64,000 bases of DNA from SIG452 sp045540295 (GTDB taxonomy: Bacteria; Bacillota; Clostridia; UMGS1840): positions 122,290-186,289 of the forward strand of contig JAZQGY010000029.1 of the NCBI GenBank assembly GCA_045540295.1, read 5' to 3'. The position numbers and the translations under genes are program-made. Positions 51,348-59,928 of the stretch are shown in pieces. Position 1 is the first letter of the stretch. Each line of letters opens with the position of its first letter. The notes under the pieces are model-generated. The model was not told the DNA's origin, searched no databases, and saw nothing but the letters and a program-made list of their open reading frames with translations.

Positions 51348-52379
51348 ATGTTAAAGATATTAAAAAATAATTTACCCGCATTATTCCAAAAAATCAAAGA
51401 ACAAAGAGAATTGTACCTTCCCATTCGTGTGGCCGACCAGGTGAACTTTGGCGTTTACAGCGAGGATGCGGAGGTTTCGCTGGATACTTTAAAAACCGTA
51501 AAATCTCCCAAAGATGCTTTCTTCCCGCAGAGTGAAACCTTATATATCTGCAATAAAGAAGAAAACAAATGGTCCATTACTCCCGAAGAACTGCAAAGTC
51601 AGGAATTTGTGGTGTTTGGTATTAAAGCCTGTGATGTAAAGGGCATTGAGGTGCTGGATCAGGTGTTCTTAGCAGAACCTGTCGATACCTTTTACAAGGC
51701 TCGCCGTGACCACGGTATTTTAGTGGCATTAGCTTGCAGCGAACCGGAAGAAAGCTGCTTCTGCAAAGCCTTCGGTATTGACTGCACCGACCCCAAAGCA
51801 GATGTTGCTACCTGGTTGGTTGGCGATGAACTTTACTGGAATCCCTTAACCGAAAAAGGTCAGATTCTGACAGATGCGGTAAAAGATTTACTGGAAGAAA
51901 CTGAGGATTCCAAAGTGAAAGCGCAGCAGGACACAACTAAAAAAATCGTGGAAAAACTCCCGTATATGAACCTTTCCTTGGAAGGTTGGAACGGTGATGT
52001 GTTAACCGAAAAATTTGAGTCTCCCTTGTGGGAAGAACTGTATCAACCATGTCTGGCTTGTGGAACCTGCACGTTTGTGTGTCCCACCTGCCAGTGTTAC
52101 GATATTAAGGATTATACTACCGGAAATGGCGTTCAGCGTTACCGCTGCTGGGATTCTTGTATGTATTCCGATTTTACCATGATGGCTCACGGTAACAACC
52201 GTACCTCTCAGATGCAGCGGTTCCGTCAGAGATTTATGCACAAATTGGTGTATTTCCCGGCAAATAATGACGGGATGTATTCTTGTGTAGGTTGTGGCAG
52301 ATGTGTGGAAAAATGTCCGTCTGCATTAAATATAGTAAAAGTCATCAAAGCATTTTCTAAGGAAGGGGGAGCCAAATAA
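51348..52379 (+). CDS. [4Fe-4S] dicluster subunit, FlxB / sulfhydrogenase-beta / AsrA-like
   Basis: The 343-residue protein has a large N-terminal domain of the AsrA/sulfhydrogenase beta type (FVVFGIKACDVKGIEVLD; LACSEPEESCFCKAFG) and C-terminal motifs CLACGTCTFVCPTCQC and CVGCGRCVEKCP. It pairs with the following AsrB-like flavin subunit as in sulfite reductases, sulfhydrogenases and Flx complexes. Its stop overlaps the next start by 1 nt (TAATG). Confidence 0.85.
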   Translation: MLKILKNNLPALFQKIKEQRELYLPIRVADQVNFGVYSEDAEVSLDTLKTVKSPKDAFFPQSETLYICNKEENKWSITPEELQSQEFVVFGIKACDVKGIEVLDQVFLAEPVDTFYKARRDHGILVALACSEPEESCFCKAFGIDCTDPKADVATWLVGDELYWNPLTEKGQILTDAVKDLLEETEDSKVKAQQDTTKKIVEKLPYMNLSLEGWNGDVLTEKFESPLWEELYQPCLACGTCTFVCPTCQCYDIKDYTTGNGVQRYRCWDSCMYSDFTMMAHGNNRTSQMQRFRQRFMHKLVYFPANNDGMYSCVGCGRCVEKCPSALNIVKVIKAFSKEGGAK

Positions 52380-53233
52380 TGTGCGATTGTAACTGTCACG
52401 AAAATTATAATTTAGACACTTTAATTCCGAAAATCGGCGTGATTACTGAAATCACTCAGCAGACTCCCGACGTAAAAACCTTCCGCGTCAATGCTCCCGA
52501 AGGCGGAAAATTGTTTGAACATCTGCCCGGGCAGTGTGCTATGATTTCTGTTCCCGGAGTTGGGGAAGCAATGTTTTCCATTACTTCTTCTCCCACCAAC
52601 AAAGACTATCAGGAATTCAGCATCAAAAAATGCGGTGTATTAACTGATTATCTTCATACTATGGAAGTTGGCGAAGAACTAACCGTCAGAGGACCCTACG
52701 GCAACAATTTCCCTGTGGAAACTGAACTCAAAGGTAAAAATCTTCTGTTTATTGCCGGCGGTATCGGATTGGCACCTCTTCGTTCTGTGATTAACTATGT
52801 CATTGATAACCGCCAAAATTATGGCACCGTAGATATTCTGTACGGTTCCAGAAGCATGGATGATTTAGTTGGTTTAAAAGAAATTCAACAGGTTTGGGCA
52901 AAAGAAGAGGGCATTAACGTGCACCTCACTATTGACCGTGAGCAGGAAGGCTGGAGCGGTCACGTAGGATTTGTGCCGTCCTTCTTAAAAGAGATTGGTT
53001 TTGAAAATAACAAAACGGCTTTAGTTTGCGGACCACCGATTATGATTAAATTCGTGTTGCAGGCACTAGAAGAAATGGGCTTCTCCAAAGAGCAGGTTTA
53101 TACCACGCTGGAGCTTCGTATGAAATGTGGCGTTGGTAAATGCGGCAGATGTAATATTGGCTCTAAATACGTTTGCAAAGACGGACCGGTATTCCGTTGT
53201 GACGAAATTGATGAATTGCCTGACGAATATTAA
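52379..53233 (+). CDS. FAD/NAD(P)H-binding [2Fe-2S] reductase subunit, FlxA / AsrB / HydG-like
   Basis: The 284-residue ferredoxin-reductase-fold protein is the likely NADH entry point. The FAD domain has GEAMFSITSSPT, the NAD(P) domain GGIGLAPLRSVIN and CGPPIMIKFVLQAL, and a C-terminal PyrK-like [2Fe-2S] site (MKCGVGKCGRCNIGSKYVC). In characterised FlxABCD-HdrABC systems this subunit oxidises NADH. NADH versus NADPH cannot be told from the motif alone. Confidence 0.88.
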   Translation: MCDCNCHENYNLDTLIPKIGVITEITQQTPDVKTFRVNAPEGGKLFEHLPGQCAMISVPGVGEAMFSITSSPTNKDYQEFSIKKCGVLTDYLHTMEVGEELTVRGPYGNNFPVETELKGKNLLFIAGGIGLAPLRSVINYVIDNRQNYGTVDILYGSRSMDDLVGLKEIQQVWAKEEGINVHLTIDREQEGWSGHVGFVPSFLKEIGFENNKTALVCGPPIMIKFVLQALEEMGFSKEQVYTTLELRMKCGVGKCGRCNIGSKYVCKDGPVFRCDEIDELPDEY

Positions 53234-53251
53234 GAAAGGATGGATGCTACG

Positions 53252-53926
53252 ATGGAAAATAAAGTAAATGTGTATTTCTTCGGGAAACAGTATCAGGTTC
53301 CTGCAGATTTAACAATTATGACCGCTATGGAATATGCGGGCTATACCTTAAAAAGAGGATGTGGCTGCCGTCACGGTTTTTGTGGTGCTTGTGCTACCAT
53401 TTACCGTATTAAAGGGCAGAACGAATTAAAAACCTGTCTGGCTTGTCAGACTCAGGTACAGGAAGGAATGTATGTGGCAAGCATCCCGTTCTTTCCTACC
53501 GATAAAAGAACATATAGCATTAACGATATCAAACCCAATCAGCAGGTTATGATGGAATTATATCCCGAAATTTACAGCTGTATCGGTTGTAATGCCTGCA
53601 CCAAGGCTTGTACCCAGGATTTGGATGTTATGCAGTATATTGCTCACGCTCAGAGAGGCGAATTTGAAAAATGTGCGGAATTATCCTTTGACTGTGTCGG
53701 TTGCGGATGCTGTTCCGTAAGATGCCCTGCAGGTATCTCCCATCCCATGGTCGGGGTGTTGGCTCGCCGTTTAACCGGTAAATACATTGCACCCGAGACT
53801 GAGCATTTGAAAAATCGTGTAGAAGAAATCAATCACGGCGAATTCGACAATCTGATTGAGCAGATTATGCAAAAACCTATCGCTGAGATGAAAGAACTCT
53901 ATAACACCCGAGAAATTGAGAAGTAA
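53252..53926 (+). CDS. Fumarate reductase/succinate dehydrogenase-like iron-sulfur protein
   Basis: The 224-residue SdhB/FrdB-like protein has an N-terminal [2Fe-2S] ferredoxin domain (GCGCRHGFCGACATIYR, with CLAC) and a C-terminal dicluster domain (CIGCNACTKACTQ; CVGCGCCSVRCP). It lacks the CCG domain found in methanogen TfrB. No membrane-anchor subunit follows, so it would form a soluble fumarate reductase with the next gene. ATG 53252 is preferred; ATG 53240 lies inside the RBS AAAGGATGG. Confidence 0.85.
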   Translation: MENKVNVYFFGKQYQVPADLTIMTAMEYAGYTLKRGCGCRHGFCGACATIYRIKGQNELKTCLACQTQVQEGMYVASIPFFPTDKRTYSINDIKPNQQVMMELYPEIYSCIGCNACTKACTQDLDVMQYIAHAQRGEFEKCAELSFDCVGCGCCSVRCPAGISHPMVGVLARRLTGKYIAPETEHLKNRVEEINHGEFDNLIEQIMQKPIAEMKELYNTREIEK

Positions 53927-53938
53927 GGAGGAGAGAAT

Positions 53939-55537
53939 ATGTTTACTGAATCTATGCTGGAATCTATTAAAAAAGTAGAAGCAACCAGAGCAGAACGTAT
54001 GAAAACAGAACCCAGAAGAATGACTGCGGATGAAAAACAGGCTCTCCTTGAACAGTATCATCCTGACTATCGTAAAGAAGGGTTTAAAGAAATTAAAATC
54101 GGTCCCAACAAAGGAGAAAAAGCTCCTTCCGAACTGACTGATTTAATCCATTCCAACAGCCGCTTATTACATGAGGACATCGATTTATCCAAAGTGGACT
54201 ATGATGTTGATGTCTTGGTAATCGGCGGTGGCGGTGCCGGTTCTTCTGCGGCTATTGAAGCACATGAAGCTGGTGCCAACGTAATGATTGTTACCAAATT
54301 AAGAATCGGTGATGCCAACACCATGATGGCAGAAGGCGGTATCCAGGCAGCGGACAAAGAAAATGACTCTCCTGTTCAGCATTATCTGGATGCATTCGGC
54401 GGCGGTCATTTTGCAGCCCGTCCGGAACTGTTAAAACGTTTGGTTATGGAAGCACCTGATGCAATCCGTTGGTTAAACGATTTAGGTGTAATGTTTGATA
54501 AAGATCCTGACGGCAGAATGGTTACCACTCACGGTGGCGGTACTTCTCGCAAAAGGATGCACGCATGTAAAGACTATTCCGGCGCAGAAATTATGAGAAC
54601 CCTGCGAGACGAAGTCATTAACCGTAAAATTCCGGTAGTAGAATTTACTTCTGCAGTGGAACTGATTAAAGATGACAAAGGTCAGGTTGCAGGTGCGGTT
54701 CTTTTGAATATGGAAACCGATGATTACCTAATTGCAAAAGCAAAAACCGTCATTATTGCAACCGGCGGTGCAGGAAGACTGCATTATCAGAATTTCCCCA
54801 CCTCCAATCACTACGGTGCAACTGCAGACGGTCTGATTTTAGGCTATCGTGCCGGTGCTCCGCTTTTGTATCAGGATACCATTCAGTATCATCCTACCGG
54901 TGTTGCATATCCTTCTCAGATTTTTGGTGCATTGGTAACTGAAAAAGTGCGTTCTTTAGGTGCAATGCTTGTTAATAAAGACGGGGAAGCCTATGCGCAT
55001 CCCTTAGAAACCCGTGACGTTTCCGCATCCGCAATTATCCGTGAATGTGCAAACGGAAAAGGGGTAGACACTCCTTTAGGAAGCGGTGTTTGGCTGGATA
55101 CTCCTATGATTGAAATCTTAGGAGGAGAAGGCACCATTGAAAAACGAATCCCCGCAATGCTCAGAATGTATTTAAATTATGGCATTGATATGAGAAAACA
55201 GCCGATTTTAGTATATCCCACACTTCACTATCAGAACGGCGGCTTGGAAATCGGTGGTGAAGGTTACACCAAAGCAATCCCTAATCTGTTGGTTGCCGGG
55301 GAAGCAGTTGGCGGTATTCACGGAAGAAACCGTCTGATGGGGAACTCCCTGTTGGATATTATTGTATTCGGACGTAACGCCGGAAAAGCAGCAGCAAGAA
55401 AAGCAAAAGAAGTGGAACTTGGTGCAATGAACTTAGATCACATTCAGGCGTATGCAAAAGAACTGGAACAGGCAGGAATCGCAAATGATGGTGTATCTCC
55501 CATGCTGTTACCCCAGTATGCCCGTCACGAAAGATAA
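53939..55537 (+). CDS. Soluble fumarate reductase-like flavoprotein
   Basis: The 532-residue FrdA/SdhA-type flavoprotein has an N-terminal extension of about 80 residues (MTADEKQALLEQYHPDYRKE), FAD motif VIGGGGAGSSAAIEAHEAGA, and active-site segments that keep the expected residues: IQYHPTG, LVTEKVR, ETRDVSASAI, PTLHYQNGG and GRNRLMGNSLLD. The His that covalently binds FAD in SdhA is replaced (DANTMMAEGG), so FAD is probably noncovalent. L-aspartate oxidase (NadB) is a relative and an alternative, but the FrdB-like neighbour favours fumarate reduction. Strong RBS AGGAGG. Confidence 0.88.
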   Translation: MFTESMLESIKKVEATRAERMKTEPRRMTADEKQALLEQYHPDYRKEGFKEIKIGPNKGEKAPSELTDLIHSNSRLLHEDIDLSKVDYDVDVLVIGGGGAGSSAAIEAHEAGANVMIVTKLRIGDANTMMAEGGIQAADKENDSPVQHYLDAFGGGHFAARPELLKRLVMEAPDAIRWLNDLGVMFDKDPDGRMVTTHGGGTSRKRMHACKDYSGAEIMRTLRDEVINRKIPVVEFTSAVELIKDDKGQVAGAVLLNMETDDYLIAKAKTVIIATGGAGRLHYQNFPTSNHYGATADGLILGYRAGAPLLYQDTIQYHPTGVAYPSQIFGALVTEKVRSLGAMLVNKDGEAYAHPLETRDVSASAIIRECANGKGVDTPLGSGVWLDTPMIEILGGEGTIEKRIPAMLRMYLNYGIDMRKQPILVYPTLHYQNGGLEIGGEGYTKAIPNLLVAGEAVGGIHGRNRLMGNSLLDIIVFGRNAGKAAARKAKEVELGAMNLDHIQAYAKELEQAGIANDGVSPMLLPQYARHER

Positions 55538-55556
55538 ATTGAAATAAGAAATTGAA

Positions 55557-55593
55557 ATTCCCCGAAGATTCTAAAAAAGAAGCTTCGGGGAAT
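55557..55593 (+). other. Strong hairpin between flavoprotein and exchanger genes, no U-tract
   Basis: ATTCCCCGAAG (55557-55567) pairs with CTTCGGGGAAT (55583-55593), with an inner TTCT/AGAA. No T-run follows on plus. It is probably an mRNA-stabilising or processing element, or a weak attenuator lowering exchanger expression. Confidence 0.75.
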
Positions 55594-55615
55594 CAAACGG
55601 AAAGGAAGTAAAATT

Positions 55616-56869
55616 ATGGAACTCTTTGGCGGTGTCATTCCCATTACCGGAATTTCATTTTTGATGTTTTGTGTGTTTGCAATTTTGTTTGGCGGATATG
55701 CTCTCGGCAGAATTACCATTAAAGGCGTTTCTTTGGGAGATGCCGGCGTATTTATTATTGCATTAGTGTTCGGTGCTTTGTTTTATGGGCCGTTAGAAGC
55801 TCAGTTAAAATTGGGAGAAGCCAATTATGCAGAACAGGCACTTACCATTATTGAAAATCTTGGCTTGATTTTATTTGTTACCTCGGTTGGTTTTATTGCA
55901 GGGCCTAAATTCTTCGGAAATATGAAGAAAAACTTTAAATCTTACGTGTTATTAGGGCTTGTGATTATTTTAGCAGGTGGTTTGGCAGCAGCAGGTTGTA
56001 TTTACATGGGTGAAGTTTTTGGCTATGGAAGTACAATTGCTGAACAAGATGGCTTTGTTGCTATGATTGTTGGTCTTCTGTCCGGTTCCTTAACCTCCAC
56101 ACCTGCTTTTTCTGCAGCAAAAGCAACTGTGGCACAGGAATATACTGGTTTGGTGTCCGTTGGCCACGGGATTGCCTACATTTTTGGAGTTATCGGTGTG
56201 GTACTGTTTGTACAGTTAATTCCCAAACTGACTAAAGCCAACATGGATGAAGAACGTGCAAAATTAGTACAGTCAACCGGTGAAGACAACAATAAAAAAT
56301 CTCAGAAAAAATTATTTTATTTGGACGGACACGGCTTTGCGGTGTTTGCATTAGCTGCTGTAGTCGGAACATTCTTAGGAAAAATTAAAATTCCCTTGAC
56401 TGCTGCAGGTCTTGACGGTACCTGCTTCTCTCTGACCACTACCGGTGGCTGCTTGTTAGCTTCCTTGGTATTCGGTCACTTTGGCAGAATTGGCAGAGTA
56501 AGCATTATGCCCGACCAGCATACTTTAAAACTGTTCCGTGAACTTGGTTTGGTACTGTTCTTGGTTGGAGCAGGTATTCCCGGCGGTGCAGAGTTTGTTG
56601 CAACTTTTGATATTATGTACTTTGTATACGGTATCATTATGACGATTGTTCCCATGATTATCGGTTTCCTGTTTGCAAAATACGTATTAAAACTGAGCTT
56701 ATTAAATAACTTAGGTGCGTTAACCGGCGGTATGACTTCTACTCCCGCTTTAGGCACCTTAATTAGTACTGCAGGTACCGAAGATGTTGCAGCTGCCTAT
56801 GCAGCGACTTATCCAATCGCATTAATTGCAGTGGTATTGGTTTCTCAGTTCCTGATTATTTTATTATAA
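55616..56869 (+). CDS. AAE-family (AspT/SucE-like) exchanger, compact form
   Basis: The 417-residue membrane protein has two Asp-Al_Ex type halves (FVAMIVGLLSGSLTSTPAFS; NNLGALTGGMTSTPALGTL), each carrying the family GxxTSTPA motif. The central TrkA-C (RCK) domains of standard AAE proteins (540-560 residues) are missing, leaving only a charged loop (about 200-240). Relatives exchange aspartate for alanine or export succinate. Placement after the fumarate-reductase-like genes suggests dicarboxylate or aspartate traffic. RBS AAAGGAAG; a strong terminator follows. Confidence 0.87.
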   Translation: MELFGGVIPITGISFLMFCVFAILFGGYALGRITIKGVSLGDAGVFIIALVFGALFYGPLEAQLKLGEANYAEQALTIIENLGLILFVTSVGFIAGPKFFGNMKKNFKSYVLLGLVIILAGGLAAAGCIYMGEVFGYGSTIAEQDGFVAMIVGLLSGSLTSTPAFSAAKATVAQEYTGLVSVGHGIAYIFGVIGVVLFVQLIPKLTKANMDEERAKLVQSTGEDNNKKSQKKLFYLDGHGFAVFALAAVVGTFLGKIKIPLTAAGLDGTCFSLTTTGGCLLASLVFGHFGRIGRVSIMPDQHTLKLFRELGLVLFLVGAGIPGGAEFVATFDIMYFVYGIIMTIVPMIIGFLFAKYVLKLSLLNNLGALTGGMTSTPALGTLISTAGTEDVAAAYAATYPIALIAVVLVSQFLIILL

Positions 56870-56880
56870 AAAACAGGTCA

Positions 56881-56919
56881 AAAAAGCTTCACCGATGTCC
56901 TAATCGGTGAAGCTTTTTT
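56881..56919. terminator. Terminator closing the hdr-flx-frd-like cluster
   Basis: A 16-bp stem (56881-56896 with 56903-56918), 6-nt loop, T6. Confidence 0.94.
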
Positions 56920-56921
56920 AT

Positions 56922-56950
56922 TTGACAAATGATAATACCCGTGATATAAT
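56922..56950 (+). promoter_or_regulatory. Promoter of the glycosidase-NSS operon
   Basis: TTGACA (56922-56927), 17 bp, TATAAT (56945-56950), directly after the terminator. Confidence 0.88.
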
Positions 56951-56997
56951 TTTCTTGGATAGTAGTTTTTTCTACAAAGATTACAATTGAGGTTAGT

Positions 56998-58470
56998 ATG
57001 ATGCAGACGACAAAATATGCAATTTTGAATTCATCTGAAAAGCAAGAAAATAACCGGTACGATATTAGCAAAATTTCGCCATTTGACGCAGGAATACCGC
57101 TGGTTGACTGTGCAGACAAAAGCATCGAGGAAGTTTACTATTATCGTTGGCATAGTTTTTGCAGTCATATAAAAAATACGCCTTTAGGATATATCATTAC
57201 CGAGTTTACTCCGGAAGTGTTCTGGGGTGGTATTTACGGAAGCATTGCATGTCCGATTGGGCATCATATGTATGAAGGCAGATGGCTGCATAATCAGACC
57301 TACTTGAATGATTATGCGCGTTTTTGGTTCAAAGAAGGCGCCAATCCCATGACATACAGTACCTGGCTATCCGATTCTATTTATGCGATTTGTCAGGTGA
57401 CAGGTGATTTTTCGTTGGCGGAATCTTTGTATGAAGATTTAAAAGAAAACTATCAAAAATGGACAGATAAACACAGCTTTAGTGAAAGCGGAAATCTTTT
57501 GTTCCAGGTAGACGACATGGACGGAATGGAATTTTCCGCCAGCGGAAGTGGTTGCCGTCCTACGATTAACTCCTATCATTACGGAGATGCCGTTGCTTTA
57601 GCGAAAATTGCCAAAAGACTTGGTAAAACCGAAGAAAAAGAATACTACGAAAATGAAGCACAGCATCTAAAAGAGTTGATGGATATGTTGCTTTGGGATA
57701 ACGAGGCAACCTTTTATAAAAACCGTAAAAACGGTTATTGGCTTTGTGATATCCGTGAGCTGATTGGATATTTACCTTGGTATTTTAATATGCCGGAGGA
57801 AGATAAAAACGATGCTTGGAAATTTTTAAATGATGAAGAATATTTTTATGCGCCTTACGGACCTACAACCGTAGAACGCAATTATTCCGAGTTTATGAGA
57901 GAATACCCTCATGTGTGTCTTTGGAATGGTCCGTCCTGGCCTTTTGCTACTTCTCAAACGCTAACGGCTCTTGGAAACTTTTTAAACAATTACAACCAGA
58001 ATGTGATGAAAAAATCCGATTATTTTAATTGGCTCAAGCTTTATGCAAATTCTCAGTATGATACTTTGGAAAACGGAGAAAAAGTTCCTTATGTTGACGA
58101 GAATTTGGATCCTTTTACCGGAGAATGGCTGACCAGAAAAAATATCAGAAATTTAGGTTGGGATGAATTTAATCAGACAAGAGGCAGACACTATAATCAT
58201 TCCAGTTTTTGTGATTTGGTGTTAAGCGGACTTGCCGGAGTCAGAGCAAGAGACGACGAACAGATCGAAATTAATCCTTTGTTTTCTGAAAATGATTTAG
58301 ACTATTTTTGTGCAGATGGAATTTTGTATCATAATCACTATCTGACTGTTTTATGGGATAAAACTGGGGAACGGTATCACAAAGGAAAAGGATTACAGGT
58401 TTATGTGGACGGTGAACTGAAAGCAAAGCGTGCAATGCTTGAAAAAATTATTATTTCAAATGAGGATTAA
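56998..58470 (+). CDS. GH63/MGH1-like six-hairpin glycoside hydrolase
   Basis: The 490-residue cytoplasmic protein has no signal peptide. Its aromatic-rich segments (FWGGIYGSIACPIGHHMYEG; WNGPSWPFATSQTLTALG; GRHYNHSSFCDLVLSGLAG) and alpha-helical repeats match the (alpha/alpha)6-barrel trehalase/GH63/mannosylglycerate-hydrolase type. The likely substrate is a small glycoside or alpha-glucoside, unproven. It is followed within 5 nt by an NSS transporter gene and then an AraC regulator, suggesting an uptake-and-cleavage unit. Start ATG 56998 or 57001. Confidence 0.75.
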   Translation: MMQTTKYAILNSSEKQENNRYDISKISPFDAGIPLVDCADKSIEEVYYYRWHSFCSHIKNTPLGYIITEFTPEVFWGGIYGSIACPIGHHMYEGRWLHNQTYLNDYARFWFKEGANPMTYSTWLSDSIYAICQVTGDFSLAESLYEDLKENYQKWTDKHSFSESGNLLFQVDDMDGMEFSASGSGCRPTINSYHYGDAVALAKIAKRLGKTEEKEYYENEAQHLKELMDMLLWDNEATFYKNRKNGYWLCDIRELIGYLPWYFNMPEEDKNDAWKFLNDEEYFYAPYGPTTVERNYSEFMREYPHVCLWNGPSWPFATSQTLTALGNFLNNYNQNVMKKSDYFNWLKLYANSQYDTLENGEKVPYVDENLDPFTGEWLTRKNIRNLGWDEFNQTRGRHYNHSSFCDLVLSGLAGVRARDDEQIEINPLFSENDLDYFCADGILYHNHYLTVLWDKTGERYHKGKGLQVYVDGELKAKRAMLEKIIISNED

Positions 58471-58475
58471 AAAAT

Positions 58476-59861
58476 ATGCAACGAGAAAAACTAGGATCCC
58501 GTTTGGGGTTTATTCTGCTTAGTGCAGGATGTGCGATCGGAATCGGTAATGTATGGAAATTTCCCTATATTGCCGGACAGTACGGTGGCGGACTTTTTGT
58601 GCTCATCTATCTGGTTTTTTTACTGTTGATGGGCGTTCCGGCTTTAACGGTTGAGTTTGCTTTAGGACGGTCAGCTCAAAGCAGTCCTGTGAAGCTTTAT
58701 GATTCTTTAGACAATCAGGGTAAATTTAAAAAATGGCGTTGGCACGGTTATGTTGCAATGGCAGGGAATTATCTTCTGATGATGTTTTACACTGTTGTGG
58801 CAGGCTGGATGCTTCAGTATTTTGTGTTAACTGCTCAGGGAGCGTTTGCCGGCCTGGACGCCAAAGGCATTAGTAGTGTTTTTGACAGTGTATGTGCTGA
58901 TCCTGCGTCTTTGATGATTTACACCGGAATTGTAATTGCAATTGGTTTTTTTGTTTGTTCCATCGGTGTGCAAAATGGATTGGAAAAGATAACAAAATGG
59001 ATGATGCTTGTGCTACTTGGTATTATGATTGTTTTGGCAATCAACAGCATATTCTTACCCGGTGGACAAGATGGACTAGCTTTCTATTTGTTGCCCGACG
59101 CTTCCAAAATTCAGGAACATGGGCTTATTAATGTGATTGTTGCTGCTATGAATCAGGCATTTTTTACGTTAAGTATTGGTATGGGTTCTATGGCGATTTT
59201 TGGCAGCTACATCGGAAAAGAACGATCTCTTATGGGAGAATCCGTGAACATTGCTTTATTAGACACCTTTGTTGCCATTGCATCAGGGTTGATTATTTTC
59301 CCGGCTTGCTCTGCATTTAGCATACAATCGGACTCGGGACCGAAACTGATTTTTGTTGTATTGCCTAATATTTTCAACCAGATGGCAGGGGGGAGAATCT
59401 GGGGAAGTTTCTTCTTCATTTTTATGAGTTTTGCTGCACTCTCTACGGTGTTCGCCGTATTTGAAAATATCATTTCCTGTACCATGGATTTAACTAAAAT
59501 GAGCCGTAAAAAAGCTTGTTTGGTAAATGGTATACTGATGTTTTTCTTAGCCCTTCCGTGTATTTTAGGATATAATCTGCTCAGTGGATTTATGCCATTT
59601 GGCATAAAAGACGGAAATCCCACCAATATTATGGATTTAGAAGATTTCTTGGTATCCAACATTATTTTGCCTCTTGGCGCAGTAACATACATCCTTTTTG
59701 CAGTCAGCCGTCATGGCTTTGGATGGTCTAAACTTACGGAAGAAGCCAATCAAGGGAAAGGCTTGAAAATTCCAAAGTGGATGAGAGGGTATATCACCTA
59801 TGTGTTACCTGTGATTATTTTAATTATTTTTGTAATGGGAATTATTAATTATTTTTCATAA
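58476..59861 (+). CDS. Second neurotransmitter:sodium symporter (NSS) family transporter
   Basis: The 461-residue LeuT-fold transporter has LSAGCAIGIGNVWKFPYIAG in helix 1 and FFTLSIGMGSMAIFGSYIGK in helix 6, about 11 helices in total. Its sequence is clearly different from the NSS at 45029, so it is a separate subfamily and probably has another substrate. Five nucleotides after the glycosidase gene; the two are probably co-transcribed. Confidence 0.92.
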   Translation: MQREKLGSRLGFILLSAGCAIGIGNVWKFPYIAGQYGGGLFVLIYLVFLLLMGVPALTVEFALGRSAQSSPVKLYDSLDNQGKFKKWRWHGYVAMAGNYLLMMFYTVVAGWMLQYFVLTAQGAFAGLDAKGISSVFDSVCADPASLMIYTGIVIAIGFFVCSIGVQNGLEKITKWMMLVLLGIMIVLAINSIFLPGGQDGLAFYLLPDASKIQEHGLINVIVAAMNQAFFTLSIGMGSMAIFGSYIGKERSLMGESVNIALLDTFVAIASGLIIFPACSAFSIQSDSGPKLIFVVLPNIFNQMAGGRIWGSFFFIFMSFAALSTVFAVFENIISCTMDLTKMSRKKACLVNGILMFFLALPCILGYNLLSGFMPFGIKDGNPTNIMDLEDFLVSNIILPLGAVTYILFAVSRHGFGWSKLTEEANQGKGLKIPKWMRGYITYVLPVIILIIFVMGIINYFS

Positions 59862-59880
59862 ATTGAAAAAATGACATCAA

Positions 59881-59928
59881 AAGGAGAGCGATAATGCCAT
59901 AATGGTATATTGCAACAATGTACAATGA
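59881..59928 (+). promoter_or_regulatory. Mini-ORF chain in front of the AraC-type gene
   Basis: AAGGAG (59881-59886) is well placed for ATG 59894, which encodes only Met-Pro-stop (59894-59902). That stop overlaps ATG 59902, which opens an 8-codon ORF (MVYCNNVQ, stop 59926-59928) whose TGA overlaps ATG 59925 of the regulator (ATGA). The three starts are in three different frames. The regulator itself has no direct SD, so its translation may depend on reinitiation. Confidence 0.55.

Noticed and set aside
55557..55593. Hairpin before the AAE exchanger as an operon-ending terminator
   Set aside because: CAAACGG follows instead of a T-run; the clear terminator is after the exchanger at 56881-56919.
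59207..59692. 161-residue open frame on minus inside the second NSS gene
   Set aside because: A shadow of the membrane-protein codons on plus, with no independent support.
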